From an uncultured Ruminococcus sp. (GTDB lineage: Bacteria > Bacillota > Clostridia > Oscillospirales > Ruminococcaceae): 64,000 nucleotides of DNA. Positions 1-8,677 of this stretch are shown piece by piece (the stretch's first letter is position 1; each line of letters begins with the position of its first letter). Location: the NCBI GenBank assembly GCA_900550695.1, contig URTF01000001.1:40767-104766 (forward strand). Reading direction: 5' to 3'. The position numbers and the translations under genes are program-made. The notes beneath the pieces are model-generated. The model saw nothing but the letters and a program-made list of their open reading frames with translations, ran no database searches and had not been told where the DNA came from.

Positions 1-444
1 GAATACAAAAAGCTTACGGAAAAAGAGCTTGACCGCTTTATCGAAATGCGGATAGCGCAGCTCCGTGAGGAGGGCGCAAAGGAGGATATCGACCTGCGCC
101 CTGCGCTGAGAGATTATTACGAACGCCACATAAAGGACGGGACCTTCGTTTCGTGGCTCGCTTTTGACGGGGACGAAATTATCGGCACAAGCGGAATGTC
201 GTTCGTAGAAAAGCCGCCGTATTTCGGCTGTCCGAGCGGCAGGATCGGCTTGCTTTCGAGTATGTTCACCGACAGCCGCTACAGAAGAAAGGGCATTGCG
301 ACCGAGCTTTTAAACCGTGTTATCAGCGAGGCGCGAAGCTACGGCTGCGGAACGGTGCAGATAACCGCTTCCGATATGGGCGTGAAGCTTTATTCTTCGT
401 ATGGCTTTGTGCATAATGAGAATTTTATGCAGTTTAAAATTTAA
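1..444 (+). CDS. GNAT-family N-acetyltransferase (5' end outside window)
   Basis: The reading frame is open from base 1, so the N-terminus lies outside the window; the first in-frame ATG at 46 is probably internal. The visible 147 residues carry the GNAT fold: a beta strand with WLAFDGDEIIGTSG, then the acetyl-CoA binding segment RRKGIATELLN (the family's R/Q-x-x-G-x-G/A loop) and a C-terminal TASDMGVKLYSSYGFVHNEN segment typical of the last helix and strand. The family transfers an acetyl group from acetyl-CoA to an amine; the substrate cannot be read from sequence. No neighbour suggests a pathway. The gene ends just before a palindromic repeat. Confidence 0.85.
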   Translation, partial: EYKKLTEKELDRFIEMRIAQLREEGAKEDIDLRPALRDYYERHIKDGTFVSWLAFDGDEIIGTSGMSFVEKPPYFGCPSGRIGLLSSMFTDSRYRRKGIATELLNRVISEARSYGCGTVQITASDMGVKLYSSYGFVHNENFMQFKI

Positions 445-456
445 CACATAATACTA

Positions 457-575
457 ATACTAAACACCAATAAAATACAGGAAAAAATCTGCGCCGAAAT
501 CGCATATAAACCTGTTAAAAACAGCTACAAGATTATCGGCTTGATTTTTTCCAAATTTTAAATGGTGTTTAGTAT
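457..575. repeat. MITE-like palindromic element, copy A
   Basis: This 119-bp noncoding element has perfect 12-bp terminal inverted repeats (ATACTAAACACC at the left, GGTGTTTAGTAT at the right). Inside is a long imperfect palindrome with the arms AAAAAATCTGCGCCGAAATC and TTGATTTTTTCC. Related copies lie at 18747-18882 and, in inverted orientation, at 32015-32130. No coding capacity is seen. Confidence 0.75.
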
Positions 576-629
576 AAAAAAGATAAAAACGAGCAGATCG
601 GTTCAACTGTGACTGATCTGCTCGTTTTA
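576..629 (-). terminator. Rho-independent terminator after tRNA-Arg
   Basis: Arms 586-599 and 615-628 form a 14-bp perfect stem (AAAACGAGCAGATC and its complement) with a 15-nt loop. On the minus strand it is followed by a T-rich tail. It lies just downstream of the tRNA and may also be the first strong terminator for the late flagellar operon, because none is evident between fliT-like and the tRNA. Confidence 0.85.
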
Positions 630-633
630 CTTT

Positions 634-710
634 TGGTGCACCCGACGGGATTCGAACCCACGGCCTTCAGAGTCGGAGTCTGACGCTCTATCCAGCTGAG
701 CTACAGGTGC
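634..710 (-). tRNA. tRNA-Arg (anticodon CCG)
   Basis: Read on the minus strand the sequence folds as a full cloverleaf. The acceptor stem GCACCTG/CGGGTGC is followed by discriminator A and an encoded CCA. The D arm is GCTCAGCTGGATAGAGC, the anticodon stem TCAGA/TCTGA encloses the loop CTCCGAC, and the T arm contains GGTTCGAATCC. The anticodon CCG reads the arginine codon CGG. It lies 56 bp downstream of fliT-like on the same strand. Confidence 0.97.
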
Positions 711-766
711 GGAAGCATCACTCCAAAAAACTTCGGGAGCAATGCTGTTGTTATATTTTATGATCT

Positions 767-1240
767 TTAATTGGAAATATTCAGCTTTCTTCCCTTGCTG
801 ACGTCTGCAGCATTTGACGATGAACAATAATCTGCGACCTGCTTGCTTTTTGCCGCCTCGTCAAGCTTTGACTTGATCTCGTCACGCTGCTTTGCAAGAC
901 GGTCATACGCTTTTTTGTCGTTGCGATTTATTTCCTCACGCAGCTCCTGAACACGCTTGATCTTGTCCTGCAGCTGCATAAGATCGCCGTTGAGATCGTC
1001 TATCTGTTCAAATCGGAGGAGGGCATTTATCTTATCCATTCTCTCGATCGACTGCTCACTGACATACTGCTTGACTGCGACCGAAATGCCGTCCATATTG
1101 GTGAGTATCTGCTGACGCTCCGCAATAAGGTCACCGACTCCGTCGATGCTGTCCTCGGTGATTATACGGGAAGTTATTTCGTTGTAATGTTCAAGCTGGT
1201 GGATCTTATCGTCCATCAGATCGATAATGGTTCTGTTCAA
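767..1240 (-). CDS. fliT: FliT-like flagellar protein (probable cap chaperone)
   Basis: This 157-residue, mostly helical, highly charged protein is the last gene of the late flagellar operon, directly after fliD and fliS, which is where fliT sits in Bacillus. FliT binds the cap protein FliD and keeps it ready for export. I see no strong sequence motif, so the name rests on position, size and predicted coiled-coil character. The start is a TTG at 1240 with AAGGGGGTG upstream at good spacing. A 108-nt gap separates it from fliS, unusual in this tightly packed operon. Alternative: an unrelated helical flagellar chaperone. Confidence 0.55.
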   Translation of the reverse strand: MNRTIIDLMDDKIHQLEHYNEITSRIITEDSIDGVGDLIAERQQILTNMDGISVAVKQYVSEQSIERMDKINALLRFEQIDDLNGDLMQLQDKIKRVQELREEINRNDKKAYDRLAKQRDEIKSKLDEAAKSKQVADYCSSSNAADVSKGRKLNISN

Positions 1241-1348
1241 GTGAACACCCCCTTAATGCCGGAAAGCTGTGCGGCGAATCCACGCCGAGCATCACTTCGT
1301 TTGAGTAAAATGAGTTCAGAGGTGACCTTAAGATACTGCTTTCTTGGA

Positions 1349-1714
1349 TCAGATCTTTTTGCTCGCCTCAAAAAAGGCATCACGGAGTTCCTGAAAAAAC
1401 GGGATAAGTCCTTCAAGTATCTCCTTGTCCTTTTTCATATTTGCCTGAATGATCTGTTCACGGAAATACTGATAGAGTGATGCAAGGTTATCTGTGATCT
1501 CATAGTTTTCCTTTAAGCTTGCGTCGAGCGCATCAATGATATCTCCTACTCTTGTTATTGAATTATGAGCCTTGGGGATATCCTTGTCCTCGATATAGAT
1601 TATTGCTTTTTTCAGTTCGGTTATAGCCTTGTCATAAAGCGCAATAAGCAGCTGCGCAGGGGTCATTGTCGTAACGACATTGTTCATGTATTTCTGATAT
1701 GGATTTGGTACCAT
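1349..1714 (-). CDS. fliS: Flagellin export chaperone FliS
   Basis: FliS binds the C-terminus of flagellin in the cytoplasm and prevents early polymerisation. This 121-residue protein shows the family's N-terminal NPYQKYMNN segment, then TMTPAQLLIALYDKAI and a helical bundle, and matches the usual length. I start it at the ATG at 1714, because GGCGGTG lies at good spacing before it; an in-frame ATG at 1729 would overlap this ribosome binding site. It lies between fliD and the fliT-like gene. Flagellin, its client, is not encoded in this window. Confidence 0.93.
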   Translation of the reverse strand: MVPNPYQKYMNNVVTTMTPAQLLIALYDKAITELKKAIIYIEDKDIPKAHNSITRVGDIIDALDASLKENYEITDNLASLYQYFREQIIQANMKKDKEILEGLIPFFQELRDAFFEASKKI

Positions 1715-1777
1715 GAAAACACCGCCCATTAGTTATTTGAGGGTGAGCTTCGTGTATTCAAAGCTCACCGTTCGTTA

Positions 1778-3655
1778 TTATGAATCCGAGCCGAAGATGG
1801 AAGACTGGCTCTGCATATTGCTCATATAAGTTTCAAGAGTTGTGAACTGCTTCCAGTAACGCTCCATTTCGTTCTCATATCTTGTCTGGAGGTTATTGAT
1901 AAGGGTCTGCATATTGTTGATCTGCGAATAGAGAGCGTTGTCTTTTTCGGTCGTTGTGTTCTCGATGCCTGCAATGCCCGAAAGATAGCCGACCTTTTTA
2001 TCTCTTGTGGAGATAGCTCTGTCGATCTCATTGTTGAGCGTTGCCGCAAGTCCCTTGTCGGAATCAACAAAGAAGCTTGTTACCTTGTCGCCATAGGTGT
2101 TGATAGCGTTTTCAAGCTTATCCTCGTCAACAACGAGCTTGCCGTTGCTCTTCCAGTCGGTAGCAAGGCTTATGCCGAGGTCATAAAGCGTGAATCCGTC
2201 CACCTTTGCGGAGGACATTGCTCCTCTGATGCTCGAAACGAAAGTGGTAAGATAGTTATCCTGATAGAGGAGTCCCTTTTTAGCCTCGTTGTTCCACTTT
2301 TCGATCTCGTCCGACTTCATTTCTTCTTCCTGCTCATCGGTAAGAGGATCGTAGTAAGAGCCGTTCTTCTTCGGACGTGAGGTCTGGATCTCGCCGTAAA
2401 CATCATCGAGGAGCTGATTGTAAGCGTCGATGAACTTTATAACGGTATCTTTTATAGAAGAAGTGTCTTTTTCTGTAGTTACGGTTATCTCGTCAACGCC
2501 ATCAACGGAGGAATCGAAGTTGCCGAGCTTGGCAATGTTGAAGGTCGTGCCGTCAAAGCTGTACTCGTTGCTTGCACTTGTGTAGGTGGTATAGTTTTCA
2601 CCGTCTGTGCTGATAGTAATAGTACCGTTCTTGCCGTAAGCGTCCTTTTTGGTGAAATCATCACTGCTGTTGAACAGTGAGTTGAGAAGATTTCCGTTTG
2701 TCTGTTCAATGTTCAGCTTTCCTGCAGTACCCGTTTCGGTCGATTCGAGCTTAAAGCTCTGCGTCATTGTGCTGAACGAAGCTTTTACACCGATATCAGC
2801 CTTGTTTATGGCATTTATGACATCACCGATAGTATTGCTCTTTTCAAAGGTGAATTTTTCGCCGTTTATGGAGAACTCAAACTTATCACCGTTGAGTGCG
2901 GTATTGAAAGCCGCATCACTGAGCTTTGTCGTTGTACCCATCGTGCTGCCGACAGTGTTTGAAAGACCTACAGCTTCGCTGTTGTACTTGATGCTGAATG
3001 TATGTCTTATGCCATCATTTGCATTGTTGAAAACGAGGGTCGACGTTCCGTCCTTGAATTCAAAGCCCTGAGCGTCAGTCTTGATATCCTTGAAGGTATT
3101 GTTTGCGGCTTCAAGGAAGTTTGCCTTTGCTGTGTCTGCATCGGTGCTTCCCTTAAATGTCACATCTCTCGTTGTGCCGTTGTAGGTCATCTGTACGGTG
3201 TATTCCTTGCCGTCAACGTTCTTGCTGAAATCAAGATTGATACGGTCGGTCGATATCGAACCTGCAGACTTTACCTGAGCAGCCGAAGCCGCTGTTGATG
3301 CGCTGATGTAATAAGTAGCAGGCGTAGCCGATGAGTTTGCGGAAACTGCAAGCTTGTCATTCGTGGATTCAGCCTTGTACTTGTTCATAACGGAGTTTGC
3401 CTTTATCGAGGTATCGCTGCCCCAGTCAAGGAACTTCTTCTGAAAATCGGAAATTTTGGAAATGCTTGAACGATAAGCCTCCTGCTTCCACTGTAAGGTC
3501 TGAAGCTTCTGCTTTTTCGTGTTAAGTCTGTTCTTTGTGTTTGCAGCCATTGATTTAACAAGGCTTTCGGTGTCAAGTCCCGACATAAGACCCGACATTC
3601 TGTTATTGCTCCATAAGCTGGAGGTCGATGATGTTGAAGATGTGCTGCTTGCCAT
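1778..3655 (-). CDS. fliD: Flagellar filament cap protein FliD
   Basis: FliD forms the pentameric cap that guides flagellin assembly at the filament tip. The N-terminus carries a Ser/Thr-rich stretch followed by the conserved SGLMSGLDTESLVKSM segment. A coiled region follows, then a large variable middle domain and a C-terminal helical part with ISTRDKKVGYLSGIAGIENT, typical of the terminal FliD domain. At about 625 residues it is longer than the 450-500 of many relatives. Possible starts are GTG 3673, ATG 3661 and ATG 3655; the last has the best spacing from AAAGGA. The AAAGGA overlaps the csrA stop, so translation is probably coupled. Confidence 0.95.
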   Translation of the reverse strand: MASSTSSTSSTSSLWSNNRMSGLMSGLDTESLVKSMAANTKNRLNTKKQKLQTLQWKQEAYRSSISKISDFQKKFLDWGSDTSIKANSVMNKYKAESTNDKLAVSANSSATPATYYISASTAASAAQVKSAGSISTDRINLDFSKNVDGKEYTVQMTYNGTTRDVTFKGSTDADTAKANFLEAANNTFKDIKTDAQGFEFKDGTSTLVFNNANDGIRHTFSIKYNSEAVGLSNTVGSTMGTTTKLSDAAFNTALNGDKFEFSINGEKFTFEKSNTIGDVINAINKADIGVKASFSTMTQSFKLESTETGTAGKLNIEQTNGNLLNSLFNSSDDFTKKDAYGKNGTITISTDGENYTTYTSASNEYSFDGTTFNIAKLGNFDSSVDGVDEITVTTEKDTSSIKDTVIKFIDAYNQLLDDVYGEIQTSRPKKNGSYYDPLTDEQEEEMKSDEIEKWNNEAKKGLLYQDNYLTTFVSSIRGAMSSAKVDGFTLYDLGISLATDWKSNGKLVVDEDKLENAINTYGDKVTSFFVDSDKGLAATLNNEIDRAISTRDKKVGYLSGIAGIENTTTEKDNALYSQINNMQTLINNLQTRYENEMERYWKQFTTLETYMSNMQSQSSIFGSDS

Positions 3656-3669
3656 ATCCATTCGTCCTT

Positions 3670-3900
3670 TCACTTAGTGTTTTTGTCAAGCAAAGCTGCG
3701 AGAATGTCGATGGAAGGCTTATTTATCGCAGCCTGCATATTGAATTTTTCCGTATCGTAAAGCTCGCTTCGCGCGATCTTGACATTTTCGGGAGCGTCAA
3801 CGCCTATCCTTATGCGGTCTTTCGATATTTCAACGACCGTGACCTTGATATTGTCGCCGATGATGATGCTCTCGTCTTTTTTTCTCGAAACGACCAGCAT
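3670..3900 (-). CDS. csrA: Carbon storage regulator CsrA
   Basis: CsrA is a small dimeric RNA-binding protein that blocks translation by covering GGA-containing leaders; in Bacillus its target is the flagellin mRNA. The 76 residues begin MLVVSRKKDESIIIGDNI, and VRIGVDAP-type core (here IRIGVDAPENVKIAR) contains the conserved RNA-binding segment. The start ATG directly follows the fliW stop codon (TAA-ATG), so the antagonist and its target are translated together. No flagellin leader is in the window, so its direct target cannot be seen. Confidence 0.97.
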   Translation of the reverse strand: MLVVSRKKDESIIIGDNIKVTVVEISKDRIRIGVDAPENVKIARSELYDTEKFNMQAAINKPSIDILAALLDKNTK

Positions 3901-4332
3901 TTAAGCGCCCTCCTTTTTAAAAGCAGGGAACTTCAGCGGATAATTCTCCGCTGCGATGACCTGAACGCCCTTTTTTTCAGCGGAATTTATCACGATCGGG
4001 CTTTTGAGATTGAGCGTTGTGTTGATATATTCATTCGGAACGACCGCCATGCAGAGAAAATCAAGCTCTGTGCTGTTTCCGCCGAGGAGCTTTTTTGTTT
4101 CTGCGTCAAGCTCGACCGAATAATCGGGAACGAACTCTCTCGGGTCGAAAACGATGAAGCAAAGGTTCGGATTATCAACGCTTTGCAGCCACATCGGATA
4201 TTTATCCTCTCCGCATGGCGAAAGCAGCACGAACCGCTTGTTTTCTTCAAATGCGTAAACTCCGTTCGGGAAATCTATGATAACTTCCTCGGAAATTTCC
4301 TCTTCGCCGAAATCTCTTGTTTTAATAATCAT
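3901..4332 (-). CDS. fliW: Flagellar assembly factor FliW
   Basis: FliW binds either flagellin or CsrA; when flagellin is exported, free FliW inhibits CsrA and flagellin translation resumes. The 143-residue protein has the family's opening KTRDFGEEEISEEVIIDFPNG-like segment, the central FIVFDPREFVPDY region and SPIVINSAEKKGVQVI near the C-terminus. Length is normal. It is directly fused in expression with csrA and follows the DUF6470 gene by 15 nt, the same order as in Bacillus subtilis (yviE-fliW-csrA). Confidence 0.95.
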   Translation of the reverse strand: MIIKTRDFGEEEISEEVIIDFPNGVYAFEENKRFVLLSPCGEDKYPMWLQSVDNPNLCFIVFDPREFVPDYSVELDAETKKLLGGNSTELDFLCMAVVPNEYINTTLNLKSPIVINSAEKKGVQVIAAENYPLKFPAFKKEGA

Positions 4333-4347
4333 ATAAAGATCCTCATT

Positions 4348-4944
4348 TTAGGCTATAACGTCAACTTCACCCTTATAATTCGGGTCTGCGCTTCTCGGGA
4401 AATAGAGCGGATCGCCGAGATATTCTATTTCAAGGTCAGGCATCTGGCTGACTATGAACTCGATATCGCCCGGAATAAACTCAAAGCCGTTTTTAAGATC
4501 GGATATCGAGCCGATATCGGAGCTGCTGTCGCTGCCGATCATACTGTAATTGATGCTGAGTGTTCCGTCATTGTAGCTGATGCTGCTCTCCTTTGATTTC
4601 GGGAGCTTGCTGAGAATGGCTTCGATGCTCTGCGAAGAACTGCGTGAAACGGCTGTTGTGTTCGCAGCCGAAGCTGCTGTGCCGTCCGTGCCGCTCATTT
4701 TCGCAACCGCATCATAAGTGAGCGTAAGCTTGCTCGGCTGAACGTTCGTCGGAACATAGCTGTCGAGCCTCGGAGACGAGATATCGACCTTGTAAGGCTG
4801 CGCCGCAACCTTTACTCCGTCCGAACCCCTTGAGATCTTTACAGACGGCTCGAGCGGATCTGCCTCTCTCGGCTTGAGCTGTGCATTGGTCACATTGACT
4901 TCAATTTTAATAGGAATATGCTTGATACTTAGAAGCTGATCCAT
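4348..4944 (-). CDS. DUF6470 (YviE-type) flagellar operon protein
   Basis: This 198-residue protein sits exactly where yviE lies in Bacillus, between flgL and fliW. It opens with a hydrophobic strand pattern (LLSIKHIPIKIEVNVTNAQLKPRE) and ends with a conserved-looking segment IEYLGDPLYFPRSADP, both consistent with DUF6470. A Ser/Thr/Ala-rich middle (residues about 80-115) is probably disordered. There is no signal peptide or membrane helix, so a cytoplasmic place is likely. The biochemical role of the family is not established. Assignment is by position and end motifs. Confidence 0.7.
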   Translation of the reverse strand: MDQLLSIKHIPIKIEVNVTNAQLKPREADPLEPSVKISRGSDGVKVAAQPYKVDISSPRLDSYVPTNVQPSKLTLTYDAVAKMSGTDGTAASAANTTAVSRSSSQSIEAILSKLPKSKESSISYNDGTLSINYSMIGSDSSSDIGSISDLKNGFEFIPGDIEFIVSQMPDLEIEYLGDPLYFPRSADPNYKGEVDVIA

Positions 4945-4970
4945 AATTTATCCCCTGCCTTTTGTCTTAA

Positions 4971-6476
4971 TCAACTGATGAAATCAAATATGCTCCTTGG
5001 AAGTACATTTGCGCTCAGCTGGAGCATAGCATTGTATGCAGCCTGCATCGCATTCATGTTGGTTATTTCTTCATTCATATCGCAGCCCTCAACGTCGTTC
5101 TGACGCTCGAGGAGGCTTGATTTGTATTCTTCGTCCTTGTCGAGATAGAATTCTGTGCTCTTATACTTTGAGCCGAGCGTTGTGATCTCGGTAAGAACTC
5201 CCGTATTGGCACGGTCGAGAAGATCTATCGTCGCATTCGCACGGGAAACATCGCCCGAACGGAGTGCGTCAGCCGCATCATATATAAGCTGAACAAAGTT
5301 GTTGCTGAACTGCATATCATAAGTAGCCTTGGAGAACGGATCATCCTTGTTATAGCTTGAATTTACGGCAGAATCAACGGTCGTTGAGCCCGTGCCTGTG
5401 ATCTTCGCACCGTTCATGCTCACATCAATGGCTGTTCCTTCCTGAACCTCGCCCTTGTCATTATACTTAATGCCAAGACCGATATCAACATATATCGGTT
5501 TGCAGCCGCCTACCTCGCCCGTGTAGATCTTAAAGTAGTTATTTCCGTCCTTTATAACAGTTCCGTCGCCCTTGGAAGCGTTGTAGTCGTCCTCGGTAGC
5601 GGCTTCCTTTGTATAATAGCGGAAGCCCTTTTCGTAATATTTTGTGACCGTTTCGGTCTTGTAAAACTTTCCGTCCTTTGTGCTGTAAGCAGGATCGTTG
5701 GGGTTGTATTCATCGGCGGAAACTTCCTTTGTGATATCGTGTGATTCTTTTCTTACGGCGTCGGGGTCAGCGGCATTTGCACCCTTTCCGTTGACGATAT
5801 CGTTATACTCCGCTTCGGTGATCTCCTTGTCATAGCCCTGATCGCAGGCTATTCTCATAACGGTATCATTATCGCCCGCTTTTACGGCAGCGTAATAATC
5901 GTCCTTGGAGATACGGTTCATATAATGAGTGCCGTCTGCGCTGATATCATCAACAGGGATACCGTTGTATGTAACGATCTTGTGTCCCGTTACGGGGTCA
6001 AGAACGTCTGTGATGCCGTCAGCTTCCTTCAGAGTTCCGAATGCAGGTGAGGAGTTGTTCGTACCGCCAAAAAGTCTGCGCTCGGCATAATCGGAGTTGA
6101 GAGTTTTTATAGCACTGTCAGCATACTGGTCAAGCTCATGTGCGATGATGTCAAGCTGTGTCTGATCGTAAGTGCCGTTGCACGCCTGATCGAGCTTTGT
6201 GGAAACATCGATATAGACCTTGTTTGCGACTGTGTAAAGATTCTGCTCGGCAGCCTCGTAAAGACCCTTTGTGAGCTTGAGGTTGGAGTCATACATTGAA
6301 AGATCCTGAAGATTCTTGCGGACGGTCATAGCCTTGCTCGCATTTATCGCATTGTCGGAGGCTCTGAAATAGTCCATCTGCGATTCGATCTTGAGCATAC
6401 TTTTGGTGTAGCCCGATAAAAGTCTGCTGCTGTTTTTAAGGTATTTTCTGTCTGCAAAATTCTGCGTTATTCTCAT
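4971..6476 (-). CDS. flgL: Flagellar hook-filament junction protein FlgL (enlarged)
   Basis: FlgL (HAP3) joins the hook, through FlgK, to the filament. The N-terminus MRITQNFADRKYLKN and the following helices match the flagellin-like D0/D1 domain, and the C-terminal region with ITTLGSKYKSTEFYL and MNAMQAAYNAMLQLS completes it. Relatives are usually about 300 residues; this one has 501. The extra part, about residues 175-325, carries four spaced [S/T]-x-x-[D/E]-Y motifs (residues 190, 220, 253 and 294) and should face outward as an extra domain. It follows flgK by 17 nt. Confidence 0.93.
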   Translation of the reverse strand: MRITQNFADRKYLKNSSRLLSGYTKSMLKIESQMDYFRASDNAINASKAMTVRKNLQDLSMYDSNLKLTKGLYEAAEQNLYTVANKVYIDVSTKLDQACNGTYDQTQLDIIAHELDQYADSAIKTLNSDYAERRLFGGTNNSSPAFGTLKEADGITDVLDPVTGHKIVTYNGIPVDDISADGTHYMNRISKDDYYAAVKAGDNDTVMRIACDQGYDKEITEAEYNDIVNGKGANAADPDAVRKESHDITKEVSADEYNPNDPAYSTKDGKFYKTETVTKYYEKGFRYYTKEAATEDDYNASKGDGTVIKDGNNYFKIYTGEVGGCKPIYVDIGLGIKYNDKGEVQEGTAIDVSMNGAKITGTGSTTVDSAVNSSYNKDDPFSKATYDMQFSNNFVQLIYDAADALRSGDVSRANATIDLLDRANTGVLTEITTLGSKYKSTEFYLDKDEEYKSSLLERQNDVEGCDMNEEITNMNAMQAAYNAMLQLSANVLPRSIFDFIS

Positions 6477-6493
6477 TTTCTATCGTCCTTCCG

Positions 6494-8665
6494 TTACCTG
6501 CCGACAACGCCCATGTCGTTGATTATCTTATCAAGTGCCTCGTCAAGGGTTGTTACCATTCTTGCGATAGCGTTGTACCATTTCTGATAGTTGAGCATAT
6601 TGATGCCCTCTTCGTTGACGGAAACGCCCATTATCTCATCTCTGGCATCCGAAACGGATTCGAGCATGATGTCGGTCGTTTTGAGTATCTTCGCATTGCC
6701 CTCGATCTGTGTGCCGAGGTTGTCGGAGATGTGTGAAACGAACTTTTCAAGCGTCATTTTGAGCGGATCTTTCTTGCCTGTTTCATCGTTGCCATATTCG
6801 AGTGAAACATTTTCAAATATTGCAAGACACTTGTGGATAAAATCGTTGTTGAGTTCATCCATATCGTCTTCCGAGCCATCGTCCTTTGTGAACTGTTCCG
6901 GCTGTGCAAGAAGACTCGGGAGCTTTCTCCAGGTTTCTGTGACCTTTATATCTGCGGCAGCTGTGCGGAAGTTCTTGCTGCCGTTGTCCTTTTCGTATGT
7001 GAAAAGTTCAAGCGGATTTCCGTCAGCGTCCTTGAAATCCTTGTAGATATCGTTGAACGATTTTGTGAGCGTTGCCGTGAACGCATTGAGCATATCACGG
7101 TAGTATTCAATGCCCTGAAAATCGTTTGCATATTCGGATTGGAGTTTCAAACCTACATTTATATGAGTGAGCGCATTGCCAAGCTTGCTGCCGCTCGGAT
7201 ATTCGTGTGAGTCGGTGGGGAGGTCGACACTGTCGTTCCTTACCGTATTTTCGATAGCTTCCTCATCTCCGACAGCGTCCCAGGCAGCCTCGTTTCTCGT
7301 TCCGTCCGAGATCACGAAGGCGAGGTTTGACGGATCGTCCGGGTCTTTTATGGCTATCTGTGCATAACCGTTTCCGTCAACGGCTGTCTTTCCGCAGAAT
7401 TTAACGGTAAAATCATCTTCATTGAATTCAGCGCTGCCGTAATTTTCAAGCTTTCTCAAAGCTGAATTGAGATCTGCTCTGCTGGCAGCATTTCCGTTTT
7501 TGACTTCGTTAACGTATTTGCTGACTTCCTTGATGATCTCATTTACTTCACTCGGATAGAACTTGATCTCCGAGTCGAACTTCGTAGTATCGGGGGCATT
7601 GAAAACGCCTTCGCCGTTGTATACGTCAAGATAGCCTCGGAGCGCACCGCCCTTGAGCTTGTCTGTACCGGTTATATTTATGGCGCTTGCGGTCTTATTG
7701 GCATATTCTCTGTTGGTCATGCCCTTATCAGCGGCAAGCTTTTTCCAGAGGTCGGCATTCATAAGTCCGTCATAGCGGTCTTCTTTTTTGATATAAGTGC
7801 CTGCGTCCGTGATCTTGAAGCCCATATAAAGCGGATCGGGATCTTCAACGATCATTGCCATCTGTGCATATTCATCATTATGTACAGCGACCTGACCTGC
7901 AAAGGTAACAGTGAACGAACCGTTGCTCTCTTCATTGAATGTAACGTCACCGAACGAAGCAAGCTCATCTATAAGGAGGTTCATCTGGTCTTTGAGTTCA
8001 AGAGGGCCATAGTCGTTATCGACCTGATAGCTGTTTGCGGTCATCTCCATATAGTTCATCTGAACATAGCTGTTTGTGATCTGCTTGTTGAGGTTAGCCA
8101 TGCTCTCAAAGATCCTGTTCACACGGTCAACGGAGATATTCGCATCGCTTTTCGTCTGTTCTGATATATCGTCAAGACGGGAATTCATATAGCGGATCTG
8201 CTGTGTAACGGATTCAGCCGCACGGAATGTAACGTTCGCAAGCTCTTTTCTGTTTGCCTCGTCTGTAGCAAAGCTCTGAAGAGCTGACTTGAAGTTAGCA
8301 AGGTTAGCGGCGAAACCGTATACTTTGGATTCAATGTTGTCGAGAGCGGTCTCGACATCTTTCATAACAACGTCTTTGATATTGTAGTTGTTGTCAAGGG
8401 TTGTATAGCTTCTTACCTTTTCATCGATAAGAGCATCTCTGTACTGACCTACACCTACATTGTCAACGCCCTGTCCGGCGAGGCTCACGCCCGTATTGTA
8501 CAGAAGATTGTAGCCCGTGTTAGCTATGGAGCAAACGTCAAGTCTCTGACGGGAATAACCTGCCGTTTTAACGTTGCTGATGTTGTTGCCTGTTATATCA
8601 AGAGCCTTCTGCGCAGAATTGAGTGCTTCTCTCTGCACATACAGTCCCATAAAGCTCGAAGCCAT
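6494..8665 (-). CDS. flgK: Flagellar hook-associated protein 1 FlgK
   Basis: FlgK (HAP1) forms the first junction zone on the hook. The 723-residue sequence begins with the rod/hook signature: REALNSAQKALDITGNNISN, then TAGYSRQRLDV. It ends with EEGINMLNYQKWYNAIARM, as FlgK proteins do. The middle is long, with several beta-rich insertions, so it exceeds the typical 500-600 residues. The gene lies between flgN, which encodes its likely export chaperone, and flgL. Confidence 0.96.
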   Translation of the reverse strand: MASSFMGLYVQREALNSAQKALDITGNNISNVKTAGYSRQRLDVCSIANTGYNLLYNTGVSLAGQGVDNVGVGQYRDALIDEKVRSYTTLDNNYNIKDVVMKDVETALDNIESKVYGFAANLANFKSALQSFATDEANRKELANVTFRAAESVTQQIRYMNSRLDDISEQTKSDANISVDRVNRIFESMANLNKQITNSYVQMNYMEMTANSYQVDNDYGPLELKDQMNLLIDELASFGDVTFNEESNGSFTVTFAGQVAVHNDEYAQMAMIVEDPDPLYMGFKITDAGTYIKKEDRYDGLMNADLWKKLAADKGMTNREYANKTASAINITGTDKLKGGALRGYLDVYNGEGVFNAPDTTKFDSEIKFYPSEVNEIIKEVSKYVNEVKNGNAASRADLNSALRKLENYGSAEFNEDDFTVKFCGKTAVDGNGYAQIAIKDPDDPSNLAFVISDGTRNEAAWDAVGDEEAIENTVRNDSVDLPTDSHEYPSGSKLGNALTHINVGLKLQSEYANDFQGIEYYRDMLNAFTATLTKSFNDIYKDFKDADGNPLELFTYEKDNGSKNFRTAAADIKVTETWRKLPSLLAQPEQFTKDDGSEDDMDELNNDFIHKCLAIFENVSLEYGNDETGKKDPLKMTLEKFVSHISDNLGTQIEGNAKILKTTDIMLESVSDARDEIMGVSVNEEGINMLNYQKWYNAIARMVTTLDEALDKIINDMGVVGR

Positions 8666-8677
8666 TGTTTTTCCTCC

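Noticed and set aside
627..827. Open frame of 66 codons on the minus strand
   Set aside because: It reads through the tRNA; the translated segment is the well-known false peptide from tRNA genes.
3628..4596. Open frame of 322 codons on the plus strand
   Set aside because: It runs across the ends of fliD, csrA, fliW and the DUF6470 gene, all of which are certain or likely, on the other strand.
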